The notes below the pieces were generated by a model. It saw only the letters and a list, made by a program, of their open reading frames with translations, did no database searches and had not been told where the DNA came from. Both the position numbers and the translations under genes were made by a program. 6,429 nucleotides of DNA from positions 1-6,429 of the forward strand of contig CALPYQ020000100.1 in assembly GCA_943327965.2 (NCBI GenBank). The letters are read 5' to 3'. This DNA is from Singulisphaera sp. GP187 (GTDB lineage: Bacteria; Pseudomonadota; Gammaproteobacteria; Burkholderiales; Burkholderiaceae_C). Position 1 is the first letter of the stretch, and each line of letters opens with the position of its first letter. Positions 5,980 through 6,429 of the stretch are shown here, piece by piece.

Positions 5980-6429
5980 TCAAGACTTTTGTGGGCTTGC
6001 TTCAAGTTGCGCCAACTGAGCCTTCACCTTGCTCAAGGTCGCCTCAAAATCTGCCACACGCTTGCGCTCTTGGTCGATCACAGCGGGTGGTGCTTTGGCC
6101 ACAAAGGCTTCGTTACTGAGCTTGCCATTGGCTTTGCCAATTTCAGCCGCCAAGCGGGCCACTTCTTTGCTGAGGCGAATTTTCTCAGCGGCCACATCGA
6201 CTTCCATGAACAAGCAAAGGCGAGCTTCGCCCACGACAGCCACTGGGGCTGCCGCTGCCGCTTGGGTCCACTCGGCTTCGTTGTCAAACACTTTGACTTC
6301 GTTCAGCTTGGCCAGAGCTTGTAACACGGGTCCAGCGGTCTTCATAAACTGCGCGTCGCCCAACACATACAAGGGCAACTTGGTGGCAGGGGAGACGCTC
6401 ATCTCACCCCGCAAATTGCGGCAAGCATC
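5980..6429 (-). CDS. valS: Valyl-tRNA synthetase, C-terminal part (partial, 5' end missing)
   Basis: C-terminal 149 residues of the enzyme that attaches valine to tRNA-Val; the full protein is usually about 950 residues, so the catalytic and editing domains lie beyond the window. The frame stays open to the window edge, and RNLRGEMSVSPATKLPL near the start of the fragment is the family's typical stretch at the end of the anticodon-binding domain, so the TTG at 6414 is internal and not a start. The tail is a charged, Ala/Lys/Glu-rich helical region with the motifs LSKEVARLAAEI, KLSNEAFVAKAPPAVIDQE and a final heptad-like run. This is the C-terminal coiled-coil arm that contacts tRNA in ValS. 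It ends at a TGA, with galU following 61 bases later on the same strand. Confidence 0.95.
   Translation of the reverse strand, partial: DACRNLRGEMSVSPATKLPLYVLGDAQFMKTAGPVLQALAKLNEVKVFDNEAEWTQAAAAAPVAVVGEARLCLFMEVDVAAEKIRLSKEVARLAAEIGKANGKLSNEAFVAKAPPAVIDQERKRVADFEATLSKVKAQLAQLEASPQKS

Noticed and set aside
1..6429. Search for CRISPR repeats, insertion sequences, tRNA genes, phage or defence genes
   Set aside because: None seen; the window is almost fully covered by housekeeping and transport genes, with gaps of 61 bases or less.

Overview
The window looks like chromosomal DNA from a betaproteobacterium, most likely Burkholderiales and perhaps a Comamonadaceae-type freshwater lineage. This is inferred from the protein families, the valS-galU order and the moderate base composition judged by eye; no 16S rRNA or other marker settles it. 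Nearly all of the window is coding. It holds eight genes, the two at the edges being partial, with no RNA genes, mobile elements, CRISPR arrays or large repeats that I can see.

Plus strand, 1-4986: a tight run of six genes. First comes a complete-looking TRAP transporter set: the C-terminal half of a periplasmic solute-binding protein (dctP-like), the small membrane subunit (dctQ-like) and the large membrane subunit (dctM-like). A ribokinase-type PfkB sugar kinase follows, whose start codon overlaps the dctM stop codon by one base. After 15 bases comes cysM (cysteine synthase B), which overlaps by 4 bases a small zinc-ribbon Nudix hydrolase. A TusA-family sulfur-carrier-like protein lies 32 bases further on. 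No gap in this run exceeds 32 bases, so it could be one transcript, although its two halves (uptake plus sugar kinase; cysteine and sulfur metabolism) may have separate promoters inside coding sequence.

A perfect 12-bp inverted repeat with a 5-base loop (4989-5017) separates this run from the convergent minus-strand genes and probably works as a two-way transcription end.

Minus strand, 5031-6429: galU (UTP-glucose-1-phosphate uridylyltransferase) lies 61 bases downstream of the 3' end of valS (valyl-tRNA synthetase), of which only the last 149 codons are present.

Functionally, the transporter-kinase pair suggests sodium-driven uptake of an organic acid or sugar-related compound coupled to phosphorylation of a sugar released from it or imported with it. 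cysM makes cysteine, and the TusA-like protein could carry sulfur downstream of it. galU supplies UDP-glucose for envelope polysaccharide. These are ordinary families. I found no clear sign of a novel system; the most interesting point is the unusual gene partnership in the plus-strand run.
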